Positions 17,691-26,895 of a stretch of 64,000 nucleotides of DNA are shown here, in pieces. This DNA comes from Sphingobacterium thalpophilum. GTDB lineage: Bacteria > Bacteroidota > Bacteroidia > Sphingobacteriales > Sphingobacteriaceae. Position numbers and translations under genes: made by a program. The notes below the pieces were generated by a model. The model was not told the origin of the DNA. It ran no database searches and was given only the letters and a program-made list of their open reading frames with translations. Each line of letters opens with the position of its first letter. Within the stretch, counting starts at the first letter, position 1. The DNA lies in the NCBI RefSeq assembly GCF_901482695.1, contig NZ_LR590484.1, positions 5,580,001 to 5,644,000 of the forward strand, given 5' to 3'.

Positions 17691-18770
17691 CTATCTCTTG
17701 ATTTTTTTAATATCTTGGATACGTTTCTCCGCAATGCGATTGGCTGCGTCAAAGCTGGAGATGTTCTCCTCTTTTGATTTTTTCAACACCTCTCTGGTTG
17801 CATTATATATATTCTTGATCACAAATTCAGTGTGATCAACACCATAATTCTGAATTTCCGAATAACAGCTAATGAGTGCTCCTGCATTGATCAGGTAATC
17901 CGGCGCATATAAGATACCCCGTTGGTGAAGGATTGTGCTCGTGGCAATTTCATCTTTCAACTGGTTGTTTGCCGAGCCTGCAATGATACGGCATTGCATC
18001 TTCTGGGCTGACTCTGGATTTACGGTCCCGCCGAGGGCACATGGCGAATACACATCAAAGTCGTGATCGAACACTTCGTTATATGGAATAGGCTCAGCCT
18101 TATATTTGGCGGCGACTTTAAGCATTTTCTCTTCGGTAATGTCACTGACATAAACACGTGCATTTTCTTCGCGCAGCATAGCGATCAGACGCTCACCCAC
18201 GCTGCCCACGCCATGGACGATCACCTTTTTGCCTGCAACACTTTCCGAACCGTAAAGTTCTTTGAGACAGGCTTTGATACCAAAATACACGCCCTGAGCT
18301 GCAAATATCGATGTGTCGCCGACACCACTGCCACGTATGGCTTTCGGCAAACCGGCCACATGTGTGGTTTCGGTGTAAATATACTCTAAATCCCGTTGGG
18401 TCGTACCTACATCAAGAGAAGCAATAAAATTACCGTTCAGTCCTTCAATGAACTGGCCCAAACGACGCAACAAAACTTCCGATTTATCCAAACGGCTATT
18501 ACCGATGATAACCGCACTTCCACCGCCCAAGTTCAACCCCGTAATAGCTGATTTATACGTAATGGCTTTGGATAAACGTAAAGCATCCTCAATAGCTTCT
18601 TCTGTCGTTTCGTATGGCAGCATACGAACGCCACCAATCGCAGGTCCCAGTGTCGTGTCATGGATCGCGACGATCGCTTTTAGGCCCACCAATTCATCAT
18701 TACAGAAAAATAAGTTCTGATGGCCGGACTGGCTCATCAATTCAAAAATAGAATTTTGAGATGTTGACAT
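17691..18770 (-). CDS. Leucine-dehydrogenase-like Glu/Leu/Phe/Val dehydrogenase
   Basis: A 359-aa protein of the amino-acid dehydrogenase superfamily. The N-terminal catalytic domain shows LGPAIGGVRM, the region around TYKSAITGLNLGGG, and LDVGTT with Asp120. The NAD-binding domain has VHGVGSVGERL (about 195-205) and the SPCALGGTVN segment. Odd: where leucine and glutamate dehydrogenases have an active-site lysine after the GGG, this protein has Ser85 (GGGSAVIIG). The other lysine, Lys73 in TYK, remains. It may therefore have altered chemistry or a non-catalytic role. It lies upstream of nusB on the same strand. Confidence 0.88.
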   Translation of the reverse strand: MSTSQNSIFELMSQSGHQNLFFCNDELVGLKAIVAIHDTTLGPAIGGVRMLPYETTEEAIEDALRLSKAITYKSAITGLNLGGGSAVIIGNSRLDKSEVLLRRLGQFIEGLNGNFIASLDVGTTQRDLEYIYTETTHVAGLPKAIRGSGVGDTSIFAAQGVYFGIKACLKELYGSESVAGKKVIVHGVGSVGERLIAMLREENARVYVSDITEEKMLKVAAKYKAEPIPYNEVFDHDFDVYSPCALGGTVNPESAQKMQCRIIAGSANNQLKDEIATSTILHQRGILYAPDYLINAGALISCYSEIQNYGVDHTEFVIKNIYNATREVLKKSKEENISSFDAANRIAEKRIQDIKKIKR

Positions 18771-18949
18771 AAAATGTACTACTCTAATTTGTTTTAATTT
18801 TTTAAGGTACTTGATGCAAAAGTAGGAAATTTATTCGTTGCGCATAGTATCTTTTTTTATCCAACACTTAACATTTGATTTCCGAATGACAGTAAATTCG
18901 TCGAATTATAGAGCATTTTGCGGAATTAGTTCTACTTTTGTAAAGTAAT

Positions 18950-20731
18950 ATGAAGGATCTCGCCTACTTAAATAAGTACTTTTACAAATACCGCTGGAAG
19001 CTGGTTCCGGGCGTTATTTTCGTTATTATATCCAATTATTTCGGTGTCCTGCCAGCCAAAGTAATCCGCGAGGCCTTTGACCTCGTACAGGAAAATATTT
19101 ACCTGTATAGGCTGTTTGACGGATTTGACCGACAGGAACTTATTTATCAGGTATTTGGCACGAGCTTGCTGTTCTTCGGGTTCGTCGTGCTGCTGCTTTC
19201 GCTGCTCCGCGGTATCTTTCTGTTTTTTATGCGGCAGACCATTATACTTACCTCACGTTATATCGAGTACGACCTCAAAAACGAGATATATAACCACTAT
19301 CAGGAGCTTAATTTCGGCTTTTTTCGCAAAAACAATACCGGTGACCTGATGAGTCGCGCTACGGAAGATGTCAATCAGGTACGCAACTACCTCGGTCCGG
19401 CCATTATGTATGCGATCAATACGATTGTCCTGTCCATCATGGTGATCTATGCCATGTATAGCGTCAATGCACGGTTAGCAACTTATGCTCTTGCGCCGAT
19501 TCCAGTACTTTCGGTTATCATTCTCTTCGTCAATAAGATTATCAACAAACGCAGTTTAAAGATTCAAAGACAGCTTGCCAAGCTGTCTTCCTTTGTACAG
19601 GAAACATTTGCCGGCATCCGTGTGATAAAGACGTATACCCGGGAACAGCATAAAATGCAGGATTTTGAAAAGGAAAGCACCGTCTACCGCAATACGGCCC
19701 TGGACCTGGTCAAAGTGCAGGCAATATTCTTCCCACTCATCTTGTTGCTGATCGGTCTCAGTACTGTGATTACCATTTATATCGGCGGGATCGAAGTGGC
19801 CAAGGGCACCGTCACTGCGGGTAATATTGCCGAATTCATTATCTATGTCAATCAATTGACCTTTCCGGCCATGTCGCTGGCTTGGGTGACATCCCTCGTA
19901 CAACGTGCTGCAGCATCACAGAAACGTATCAACGAATTTTTAGAAACCGCATCTCCCATTGTCAATGGCAGTACCGAGAAGGAAATTGCTGGTAAAATTC
20001 AGGTGCAGAACATTTCTTTCACTTATCCCGAGACAGGAATACAGGCGATCAGAAACGTATCCTTTGAGGTACCTACCGGCAAAACGCTCGCGATAATCGG
20101 AAAAACAGGGTCGGGCAAATCCACGCTGGCCAATCTGCTGTTGCGTATGTATGATATCGACGGGGGCAGCATACAGTTTGACGGTATCGATGTAAAAGAC
20201 TTCAACTTTAAAAACCTGAGGCAGCAGATCGGTTTTGTGCCCCAGGATGTTTTCCTGTTCTCGGATACGATCGCCAATAATATCGGCTTTGGCCTGGATT
20301 CCTTCAGCCAGGAACAGGTGGAACAGGCAGCAAAGGATGCTGCCGTGTATGATAACATCATCGCCTTTGAAGAAGGATTTGAAACTGCCGTCGGTGAACG
20401 TGGCATCACGCTCTCAGGCGGACAAAAACAAAGGGTGTCCATCGCCCGTGCGTTGATCAAAGAACCGAAAGTACTCATATTTGACGACTGCCTATCCGCT
20501 GTCGACACCAAAACCGAAGAGACTATCCTGCGTTCGTTAAACCGTATCATGAAAGGCCGCACCTGTATCTTCATTGCACACCGGATTTCGACCATCAAAA
20601 ATGCAGACCATATTCTCGTCATGGATCAAGGAGAGATCATCGAACAAGGAACGCATGCCGAATTGATGGAAAAACAAGGTGAGTATTTTGAACTGCATGA
20701 AAAGCAATTGTTGGAAAGCGTAGAAGGTTAA
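18950..20731 (+). CDS. ABC transporter, fused permease and ATPase (MsbA/exporter type)
   Basis: A 593-aa type IV ABC exporter half-transporter. Six membrane helices occupy about 20-310. The ATPase follows, with Walker A IGKTGSGKST near 380, Q-loop FVPQDVFLFSD, signature LSGGQKQR near 488, Walker B VLIFDDCLSAVD and H-loop FIAHRIST. Asp513 stands where the catalytic Glu is expected after Walker B, as in some exporters with one degenerate site, so it may pair with another half. Substrate unknown; lipid or drug export is typical. A TACTTTTG -7 element lies at 18933-18940, only ten bases before the ATG. Confidence 0.93.
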   Translation: MKDLAYLNKYFYKYRWKLVPGVIFVIISNYFGVLPAKVIREAFDLVQENIYLYRLFDGFDRQELIYQVFGTSLLFFGFVVLLLSLLRGIFLFFMRQTIILTSRYIEYDLKNEIYNHYQELNFGFFRKNNTGDLMSRATEDVNQVRNYLGPAIMYAINTIVLSIMVIYAMYSVNARLATYALAPIPVLSVIILFVNKIINKRSLKIQRQLAKLSSFVQETFAGIRVIKTYTREQHKMQDFEKESTVYRNTALDLVKVQAIFFPLILLLIGLSTVITIYIGGIEVAKGTVTAGNIAEFIIYVNQLTFPAMSLAWVTSLVQRAAASQKRINEFLETASPIVNGSTEKEIAGKIQVQNISFTYPETGIQAIRNVSFEVPTGKTLAIIGKTGSGKSTLANLLLRMYDIDGGSIQFDGIDVKDFNFKNLRQQIGFVPQDVFLFSDTIANNIGFGLDSFSQEQVEQAAKDAAVYDNIIAFEEGFETAVGERGITLSGGQKQRVSIARALIKEPKVLIFDDCLSAVDTKTEETILRSLNRIMKGRTCIFIAHRISTIKNADHILVMDQGEIIEQGTHAELMEKQGEYFELHEKQLLESVEG

Positions 20732-20848
20732 CTGCTGAACATGCCCTCTAAAATTTAAATATCCCTGAATTCCGCTAAAGAAAAGCAGCAGGATCTCTCC
20801 TACATTTGTCTTACACATTTAAGTTAAACATTTTATTTGGATAAGATC

Positions 20849-21193
20849 ATGGAGAGAAAGCATGTAGAGCACTCATCATCAGACAATGGCAAAACGGTTG
20901 CCATCATTTCATACCTAACGTTAATCGGACTCATTGTGGCTATTGTCATGAACAATAAGGACAAAACTTCGCTGGGTCAGTTCCATATCAGGCAAAGTAT
21001 CGGCATTACCGTAACGGGAATTGCTCTCGGGCTGTTGCGTTTTATTCCGGGGATCAGCGGTATCGTTTTAAGTGTGGTCGGCCTTCTTCTTCTTGTCGCG
21101 CTGATCTTGGGTCTGCTAGCGGCGTTCGCTGGAGAGGAAAAAGCACTTCCTTTTGTCGGCGAAAAATATCAGCAATGGTTTAACATGATTTAA
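20849..21193 (+). CDS. Small membrane protein, DUF4870-like
   Basis: A 114-aa integral membrane protein. An in-frame TTG lies 12 bases upstream, but the ATG at 20849 is the likely start. The layout resembles DUF4870 proteins: AIISYLTLIGLIVAI, then QFHIRQSIGI (the conserved F-H-x-x-Q-S element), two further hydrophobic helices and a polar C-terminus. The function is unknown. It lies 117 bases after the exporter gene and before a strong bidirectional terminator. Confidence 0.75.
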   Translation: MERKHVEHSSSDNGKTVAIISYLTLIGLIVAIVMNNKDKTSLGQFHIRQSIGITVTGIALGLLRFIPGISGIVLSVVGLLLLVALILGLLAAFAGEEKALPFVGEKYQQWFNMI

Positions 21194-21297
21194 GCTGTTC
21201 GCAGTCTACTGCTGTGCTAGCAGGCTGACAGCAACCGTACAGTGACGCCTTTTTGGATCATGTACGGACAGCAATTATCAGTCCTCTATACAGACAT

Positions 21298-21342
21298 AAA
21301 AAAGGTCAAAATTCGTTTCTGCCGAGTTTTGACCTTTTTTTT
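21298..21342. terminator. Bidirectional rho-independent terminator
   Basis: Arms AAAAAAGGTCAAAA and TTTTGACCTTTTTT around a 15-base loop, with long A- and T-runs. It separates the DUF4870-like gene from the convergent MFS transporter gene. Confidence 0.92.
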
Positions 21343-21364
21343 GATCTAGCCACATAAGCGAGGG

Positions 21365-22603
21365 TCAGTCCGAAGCCGGCCGCCCGCTCTTCACCTCTTT
21401 AAAAAAAAGAGCAAACAAAAATAAGCAGAACAATGAAATTCCTGCCGGAATAAACCAGAGATACTCCCAAAACTGCTGGGAATAGGTCTTTTTCAGGTAA
21501 TCCGAAACCCCACCGGCCACCCAGAAGCCGATCAGCATCCCTACGCCATACATGGCGATGGTAATCAGTCCCTGAGCCGATGCCTTGTATTTCTCCCCCG
21601 CAATACGGTCAGTGTAAATCTGTCCGACCACAAACATAAAATCGTAACATATGCCGTGTAGGACTATACCGATGATCAATAAAAAGGCTTTCTCCTGTCC
21701 ATCGCCGAAAGCAAAGAAAAGATACCGCAGAGCCCAGGCAGCAATGCCAAGCAAAATCATTTTCTTATATCCCAGCTGCCGGAAGAAAAAAGGAATCAAC
21801 AGCAGACAGATCGCTTCGGAAAACTGTCCCAAGGCCATTTTCGCTGTCGGATTAGGCATGCCTACATTGACCAGAAAGGGATTGGCATTCTGATAATAAA
21901 AGGATATCGGAATACAGATGACGATCGCCGTGACAAAGAAGATCAGGAAGCTTTTCTGTTTCAATAAGCTCAGGGCATCCAGACCAATGGCTTTACCAAA
22001 ATTAAACTGTTCACCTTTAAGCTGTATTTTAGGTGGAGTTTTGGGGAGAAACAGGCTAAATAGAGCCAGCAGAAGCGAACAAACTGCCCCCATAATAAAA
22101 GTATTATGCAGAGCTCCCTGCGCGATCGCTTCAGGAGCATCCCAGCGGAAAAGATAACTGATCACCAGCCCTGAACAGATCCAGCCTATTGTGCCCCAGA
22201 CCCGTATGGCGGGAAAATACCGTTTGGCTTCTTCAATATGTCGGAACGCGATGCCGTTGGACAGGGACAGTGAAGACATATAGGCCATAAAATACACAAA
22301 TACATAGGGATAGAAATGGCTAGCGTCCGGCGCCTGTGACATGGCATACAACAAGACCGCACCAATAAGGTGCAGGACTGCCAGCACACGCTCCGCATTA
22401 AAATAACGGTCTGCAACAAAACCCACAAAAAAAGGTGCAAATACGGCGCCCAGCGACTGGGTCGAAAAAATATTGGCAACTTCCAGGCCCGAAGCATGTA
22501 GCGACTGGGTCAGATAGGTCCCTAGCGTGACAAACCAGGCCCCTTTAATAAAATATTCCAGAAACATCATCAGGGACAGTTGAAAACGTAATATTGAAGT
22601 CAT
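21365..22603 (-). CDS. MFS transporter, nucleoside:H+ symporter type (NupG/XapB-like)
   Basis: A 412-aa polytopic protein with about 12 helices. The N-terminus (L-M-M-F-L-E-Y-F-I-K-G-A-W) and ANIFSTQSLGAVFAPFFVGFVADR are typical of the nucleoside H+ symporter branch of the major facilitator superfamily. It sits last in a five-gene operon, with a 74-base gap after the dipeptidase gene. The context (dipeptidase, D-threonine-aldolase-like enzyme, RidA, GntP permease) leaves the real substrate open; it could be a peptide- or amino-acid-related compound rather than a nucleoside. Confidence 0.85.
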   Translation of the reverse strand: MTSILRFQLSLMMFLEYFIKGAWFVTLGTYLTQSLHASGLEVANIFSTQSLGAVFAPFFVGFVADRYFNAERVLAVLHLIGAVLLYAMSQAPDASHFYPYVFVYFMAYMSSLSLSNGIAFRHIEEAKRYFPAIRVWGTIGWICSGLVISYLFRWDAPEAIAQGALHNTFIMGAVCSLLLALFSLFLPKTPPKIQLKGEQFNFGKAIGLDALSLLKQKSFLIFFVTAIVICIPISFYYQNANPFLVNVGMPNPTAKMALGQFSEAICLLLIPFFFRQLGYKKMILLGIAAWALRYLFFAFGDGQEKAFLLIIGIVLHGICYDFMFVVGQIYTDRIAGEKYKASAQGLITIAMYGVGMLIGFWVAGGVSDYLKKTYSQQFWEYLWFIPAGISLFCLFLFALFFKEVKSGRPASD

Positions 22604-22677
22604 GGTGGTTTAGAATTGTTATTTATCGTTAAAAAAACAATATCGCGCAAGTTTACTTCCCACGGCATCGCCCGCTT

Positions 22678-23766
22678 CTAGGGCAGCACATGCAGCATAA
22701 AACGAAGCCAGTTCTTACAGGCGATCTTTTCAAGGTCGCCCGTCGTGTACCCGCGGCGCTGCAACAGGCCAAAAACCTTTTGAATGTCGGCTATGGTCTC
22801 CAGATCATAGGGGCATTGCTCTCGGCCGAAGGCGCCATCCAGATCACTGCCCACGCCTACATGGTCCACATTACCGGCCAATTGACAGATGTGATCAATA
22901 TTGTTGGCCATGATTTCCAACGAACAGTTGGCGGATCTGGGGTCTGATTGGCCCCGTATCCAGTTCGGAACCATCATCCAGGCATCCAGCGCCACACCAA
23001 TGACAGCTCCCTTCTCAATCAGGGCTGTGATCATTTCGTCGCTGAACTGCCGATTGTGGTTGACAAACCTGCGGCAGTTGTTGTGGCTTGCCCAAATAGG
23101 ACCGTCATAACGTTCAACGGCATCCCAGAACGCGTCGTCATTGAGGTGTGTGGCGTCCAATATCATATGGCGCCGTTCCATCTCCCGCAATAGCTGTACC
23201 CCCTGTTGGTTAAGTCTGCCCGAAGCATCGGTACCATTGGCATACCGTCCGGGGCCGTAGTGGGCCGGACCAATAGCCCGTAGCCCGTACCGATAAGCAG
23301 TATCAAGATAACTGAGGTCCACCAGAGAATCCGCCCCCTCCAGACTGAGTAGATATCCAATGGGCTTGCGGGCATTGGGGGTACCATCAGTCCATAATGC
23401 ATGGTGTTCCCGAAGTGCTGCTTTTGTACAGATCATCCGCAGCTCGCCCGCAGCTTCCATGGCTTTATACCATGCGAGCTGCCCCTGTGTCTGCGCCCAG
23501 GCCTGTTCTGCTGAGTACCAGCCCGGCAAGGTGCTGTCGGGGCGGACAAACCGGGCGATCTGCGTGGCCACGACAAGGCCGATATTACCTTTGCGCAACT
23601 CTCCGAACGTGACGGTTGCCTTTCCCCTATCGGGTTTGTCCTTCATCCCCGCTTCGCGCCGGTTGAGCTCATCGATTGGCAGACGGAGGTCCCGGTTCCA
23701 TTCCATAGCATTCATGCTCAAATCGAGATGAGCGTCAATGACAAATGGCATTTCTACTTCATACAT
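22678..23766 (-). CDS. Membrane dipeptidase (peptidase family M19)
   Basis: A 362-aa zinc dipeptidase of the renal dipeptidase family. The metal-binding start is DAHLD with His13 and Asp15. Further family elements are SLEGADSL, ILDATHLND, ASHNNCR and GSDLDGAFG near the C-terminus. There is no signal peptide, so it is probably cytoplasmic. M19 enzymes can cleave dipeptides with a C-terminal D-residue, which fits its place one base after the D-threonine-aldolase-like gene and in an operon with RidA. Confidence 0.92.
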   Translation of the reverse strand: MYEVEMPFVIDAHLDLSMNAMEWNRDLRLPIDELNRREAGMKDKPDRGKATVTFGELRKGNIGLVVATQIARFVRPDSTLPGWYSAEQAWAQTQGQLAWYKAMEAAGELRMICTKAALREHHALWTDGTPNARKPIGYLLSLEGADSLVDLSYLDTAYRYGLRAIGPAHYGPGRYANGTDASGRLNQQGVQLLREMERRHMILDATHLNDDAFWDAVERYDGPIWASHNNCRRFVNHNRQFSDEMITALIEKGAVIGVALDAWMMVPNWIRGQSDPRSANCSLEIMANNIDHICQLAGNVDHVGVGSDLDGAFGREQCPYDLETIADIQKVFGLLQRRGYTTGDLEKIACKNWLRFMLHVLP

Positions 23767-23767
23767 A

Positions 23768-24871
23768 TCAATAATTTATTTTTCTATTGCGCGCAAATAC
23801 AGGCCAGACCTCATCTGCTTCAGCCTGATGGACTGCATGCAAATCACTATAGCAGGCCACAGTAGGACAGATATGTCTGGGCACACAGTAGAACTCCGCG
23901 CCTATTTTAAAATCGGTACTGTTATCCACCTCCACCACTAGATGTTCTTCGCTCTGCATTTTAATTCCCCGGATCCGGTTGTCAAAAAACCGGACACGTG
24001 GCTGAGGCGATTCGCTGGCCACGGATTTGTAGCCCAGGTCGAGACAGAGATGATGTTGATCTGGAATGGAGATCACGCGGCAAAGTAAAACAGCCGCAAG
24101 CAGAAAGTTCTGCTCCGCATACTGCTGATAGCCGAAATCCCAGAACACAAAAGTCCCCGGACTACATTCCACGTCGGTCCGTCGCGCATGGAAAGGAAAA
24201 CTTGGCGAACCACCGATGATTTTGGTGAGCGGTAGCGAAGTGGACACCTGTGCGAGGAGGTAGGCTGTCTCCAGCAGATCGTAGGCTTGCTGACTCTGCT
24301 GTCTGCGCCGGTCATAGTCCACATCGTGGATGTGTCCATCATAACCATGCACACCAAGCAGCTGAATCCCCTCCAGCAGCTGTATATCCATCACGAGGCG
24401 CTCCAGCTTCTCAAGAGACAGCCCAGTACGTCCCATCCCGACATTGACATCAATGTATACCCCTAGACGATGCTCCGCTTGTACGCTTTGTTTGGAAAGC
24501 TGCTCTGCCACGGCCACATTGTCGATCAGGCAGGCATATCGTGTGTCCGGAAAGGCCTTTGCAAGCTTAAGCAGGCGGTCAGCTTTGGGTCCAACGGGTT
24601 GATATGCGAGGAGCACATCTGCAGCTCCTATTCGACCCAGCAGTTCGGCTTCGGCAATAGTGGCACATTTAAACTTGGTTATTCCCCGCTGCAGCAGCAG
24701 CTGGCAGACCTCCTTGCATTTGTTGGTTTTGATGTGAGGCCGTAACCTGGACACATCACCCCCCACCCATTCGATGGCTCGGTCAATATTTTGCACAATG
24801 CGGTCGGGATATACCAGCAGGGCTGGAGAATCAAGCTGCTCTGCATTGTTTATACGATACCAATTTTCCAT
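23768..24871 (-). CDS. D-threonine aldolase-like PLP enzyme (D-TA family)
   Basis: A 367-aa fold-type III PLP enzyme with an alanine-racemase-like N-terminal barrel. The PLP lysine is Lys48 in LRPHIKTNKCKE, and the C-terminal domain ends in the metal-binding motif PRHICPTV, with His333 and Cys335, as in D-threonine aldolases and D-serine dehydratases. It would cleave or deaminate a D-hydroxy amino acid. Spacing is 8 bases after RidA and one base before the dipeptidase gene. RidA removes reactive enamine/imine products of such enzymes, so the pairing makes a deaminating activity attractive. Confidence 0.92.
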   Translation of the reverse strand: MENWYRINNAEQLDSPALLVYPDRIVQNIDRAIEWVGGDVSRLRPHIKTNKCKEVCQLLLQRGITKFKCATIAEAELLGRIGAADVLLAYQPVGPKADRLLKLAKAFPDTRYACLIDNVAVAEQLSKQSVQAEHRLGVYIDVNVGMGRTGLSLEKLERLVMDIQLLEGIQLLGVHGYDGHIHDVDYDRRRQQSQQAYDLLETAYLLAQVSTSLPLTKIIGGSPSFPFHARRTDVECSPGTFVFWDFGYQQYAEQNFLLAAVLLCRVISIPDQHHLCLDLGYKSVASESPQPRVRFFDNRIRGIKMQSEEHLVVEVDNSTDFKIGAEFYCVPRHICPTVACYSDLHAVHQAEADEVWPVFARNRKINY

Positions 24872-24879
24872 CCCAAATA

Positions 24880-25347
24880 TTAATACAATTCAAAAAGAGC
24901 TTCTATTTCCACCGGAATATTATCCGGCAACGACCCGAAACCGACCGCACTGCGGGTCCCGATACCGTTTTCCTCACCCCATACGGCCGCAAAGAGCTCG
25001 CTGCAACCGTTGATAACGCCGGGATGGTATAAAAAGTCTGTAGTACAATTGACCATTCCCAATACTTTGATGACACGTTTTACGCTATTTAATGAGCCTA
25101 GATTTGTTTTGATGGTTGACAGCATCGTCAGGCCAACCTGCCTGGCTGCCAGCTTGCCCTCCTCAGGGCTCATATCGCTGCCTATACGTCCGATGATCAG
25201 GGACGCATCGTCCTGTACCGGCCCATGTCCAGAGAGATAAAGATACTTTCCGTCGATAACATAGGGTTTATAAACCCCTTTAGGAGCAGGCGCAGGCGGT
25301 AATGTCAAACCTAATTTTTCGAATTGTTCATCTGCATTATACATCAT
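24880..25347 (-). CDS. RidA/YjgF-like enamine deaminase family protein
   Basis: A 155-aa protein of the longer RidA (YjgF/YER057c) subgroup. Typical parts are the YLYLSGHGPVQ strand region, GKLAARQVGLTMLSTI, VNCTTDFLYHPGVINGCSELF and a final GFGSLPDNIPVEIEALFE. Proteins of this family hydrolyse 2-aminoacrylate and related imines formed by PLP enzymes. It is the second gene of the operon, 28 bases after the GntP gene and 8 before the D-threonine-aldolase-like gene. Confidence 0.92.
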   Translation of the reverse strand: MMYNADEQFEKLGLTLPPAPAPKGVYKPYVIDGKYLYLSGHGPVQDDASLIIGRIGSDMSPEEGKLAARQVGLTMLSTIKTNLGSLNSVKRVIKVLGMVNCTTDFLYHPGVINGCSELFAAVWGEENGIGTRSAVGFGSLPDNIPVEIEALFELY

Positions 25348-25375
25348 TTATGATCTTTAAGTGTTAAAAATAAAT

Positions 25376-26704
25376 CTAATATAAAACTAATTGTAAAAGT
25401 AAAACCGCCAGTAGCCCGACCACAGAAACAATTGTTTCCATGACTGACCAGGACAATATGGTATCTTTGACGCTCAGTCCAAAGTATTCTTTAAATAGCC
25501 AGAATCCGGCGTCATTGACATGCGAAAACATCAGGCTACCCGCCCCAATGGCCAGTACCATCAGGTTGGGGTCAACCTGTCCACGGTCCACCATAGGCAA
25601 CAGCACTCCTGCTGCCGTCAGGGCGGCCACGGTAGCCGAGCCCACGCAGCCACGGATTACCGCCGTAATCAGCCAAGCGAGCAGCAATGGCGATACGGGC
25701 AGCTGCTGTAGGGTATTGGCCAGCAGCAAGCTCACACCACTGTCTTCCATGACCTGCTTAAAAATACCTGATCCAGCGATGATCAGCAGGATCATGGCAA
25801 TATCCCTGACTGCCGATTCGTAGATCGCCATCACTTTGGTCATGGACCGTCCGGTTTTCAGGCCCAGAAAATAAGTGGCCACCACGATGGCCAGTACCAT
25901 GACCACTGTCGGGCTTCCGACAAACTTCAACAGCTGCAGCACAGTCACATGATCAGTCACAAGCACATAAGGAAGCAAGGTAAATAGGATAATCAGCAAG
26001 ACGGGTAGCATAGCTACCAACAGGCTTATACGGACCGAAGGCTGTTTATATTCCTGCGAAGCAGCCTCCTCCTTCGGCTGAAAGATGGATGCATGGCTGG
26101 ACCGCATATTTTTAAGGTATCGGCCAAATAGCGGACCACCAAGAACAATAGCGGGAACAGCGATGAGCAGACCATAAATCAGGGTCAGCCCCATGTCTGC
26201 ATGAAACAGCGCGACCAATGCCACCGGCGAGGGATGCGGCGGAATAAAACCATGGGTGACAGATAATGCCGCCAGCATGGGCAGACCAATATATACCGCC
26301 GGTAGCTTATACCGGTAGGCAATCGAGAAGATCAAAGGCACCAGCAAGACAAAACCTATTCCATAGAACAAGGGTATCCCGACAACAAAACCCGTCAGCA
26401 TCAGCCCCCATTGAAGGTACTTTTCCCCCATGAGACGCACCATCTGCACAGCAATGATTTCGGCAGCCCCACTTTCAGCGACAATCTTACCAAGCATCGC
26501 ACCAAGCACAATAATCAGGGTCAGACTCCCCATGACGCCGGCGATCCCTTTCTCCACGGTGATGATCAGCTGGTCAGGAGCAATGCCCAGGCAAAGCCCG
26601 CTTAAAATAGAAACCAGCAGAAATGAAAGAAATGCATTTATCTTTAGATAAGTAATGCAGAGAATAAGCAAACAGATGCTAATACCAATGAGGACGATGG
26701 TCAT
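25376..26704 (-). CDS. GntP family permease (gluconate or D-serine type)
   Basis: A 442-aa polytopic inner-membrane transporter. About 12 hydrophobic segments and the GntP-type elements are visible: VTHGFIPPHPSPVALV, GFVVGIPLFYGIGFVLLVPL, and a late GSLMFSHVNDAGFWLFKEYF. Family members take up gluconate, other sugar acids or D-serine with protons. Being first in an operon with a D-amino-acid-cleaving PLP enzyme and RidA, it probably imports a D-amino acid or hydroxy acid; this is inference. Confidence 0.93.
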   Translation of the reverse strand: MTIVLIGISICLLILCITYLKINAFLSFLLVSILSGLCLGIAPDQLIITVEKGIAGVMGSLTLIIVLGAMLGKIVAESGAAEIIAVQMVRLMGEKYLQWGLMLTGFVVGIPLFYGIGFVLLVPLIFSIAYRYKLPAVYIGLPMLAALSVTHGFIPPHPSPVALVALFHADMGLTLIYGLLIAVPAIVLGGPLFGRYLKNMRSSHASIFQPKEEAASQEYKQPSVRISLLVAMLPVLLIILFTLLPYVLVTDHVTVLQLLKFVGSPTVVMVLAIVVATYFLGLKTGRSMTKVMAIYESAVRDIAMILLIIAGSGIFKQVMEDSGVSLLLANTLQQLPVSPLLLAWLITAVIRGCVGSATVAALTAAGVLLPMVDRGQVDPNLMVLAIGAGSLMFSHVNDAGFWLFKEYFGLSVKDTILSWSVMETIVSVVGLLAVLLLQLVLY

Positions 26705-26820
26705 GCTATCAAATTAGGTTTACTTCCATCTAGAGAAGCGAAACAAACTTTGGTCTATAAAATCATTTTTTCATGTTCAAAATAGCATTATTTTTCGTTT
26801 CTTGCAAGGAATATAGAAAA

Positions 26821-26860
26821 TAATTGAAAAAGGGGGACAAAAAATCCCCCTTTTCAATTA
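26821..26860. terminator. Rho-independent terminator after pepD
   Basis: Long stem AATTGAAAA-A-GGGGGA / TCCCCC-TTTTCAATT with a loop rich in A. It lies 36 bases past the pepD stop. Its other side faces the upstream region of the GntP operon. Confidence 0.85.
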
Positions 26861-26895
26861 GTTGTCAGCGACGCCGGCCACGGATATCCATCGGC

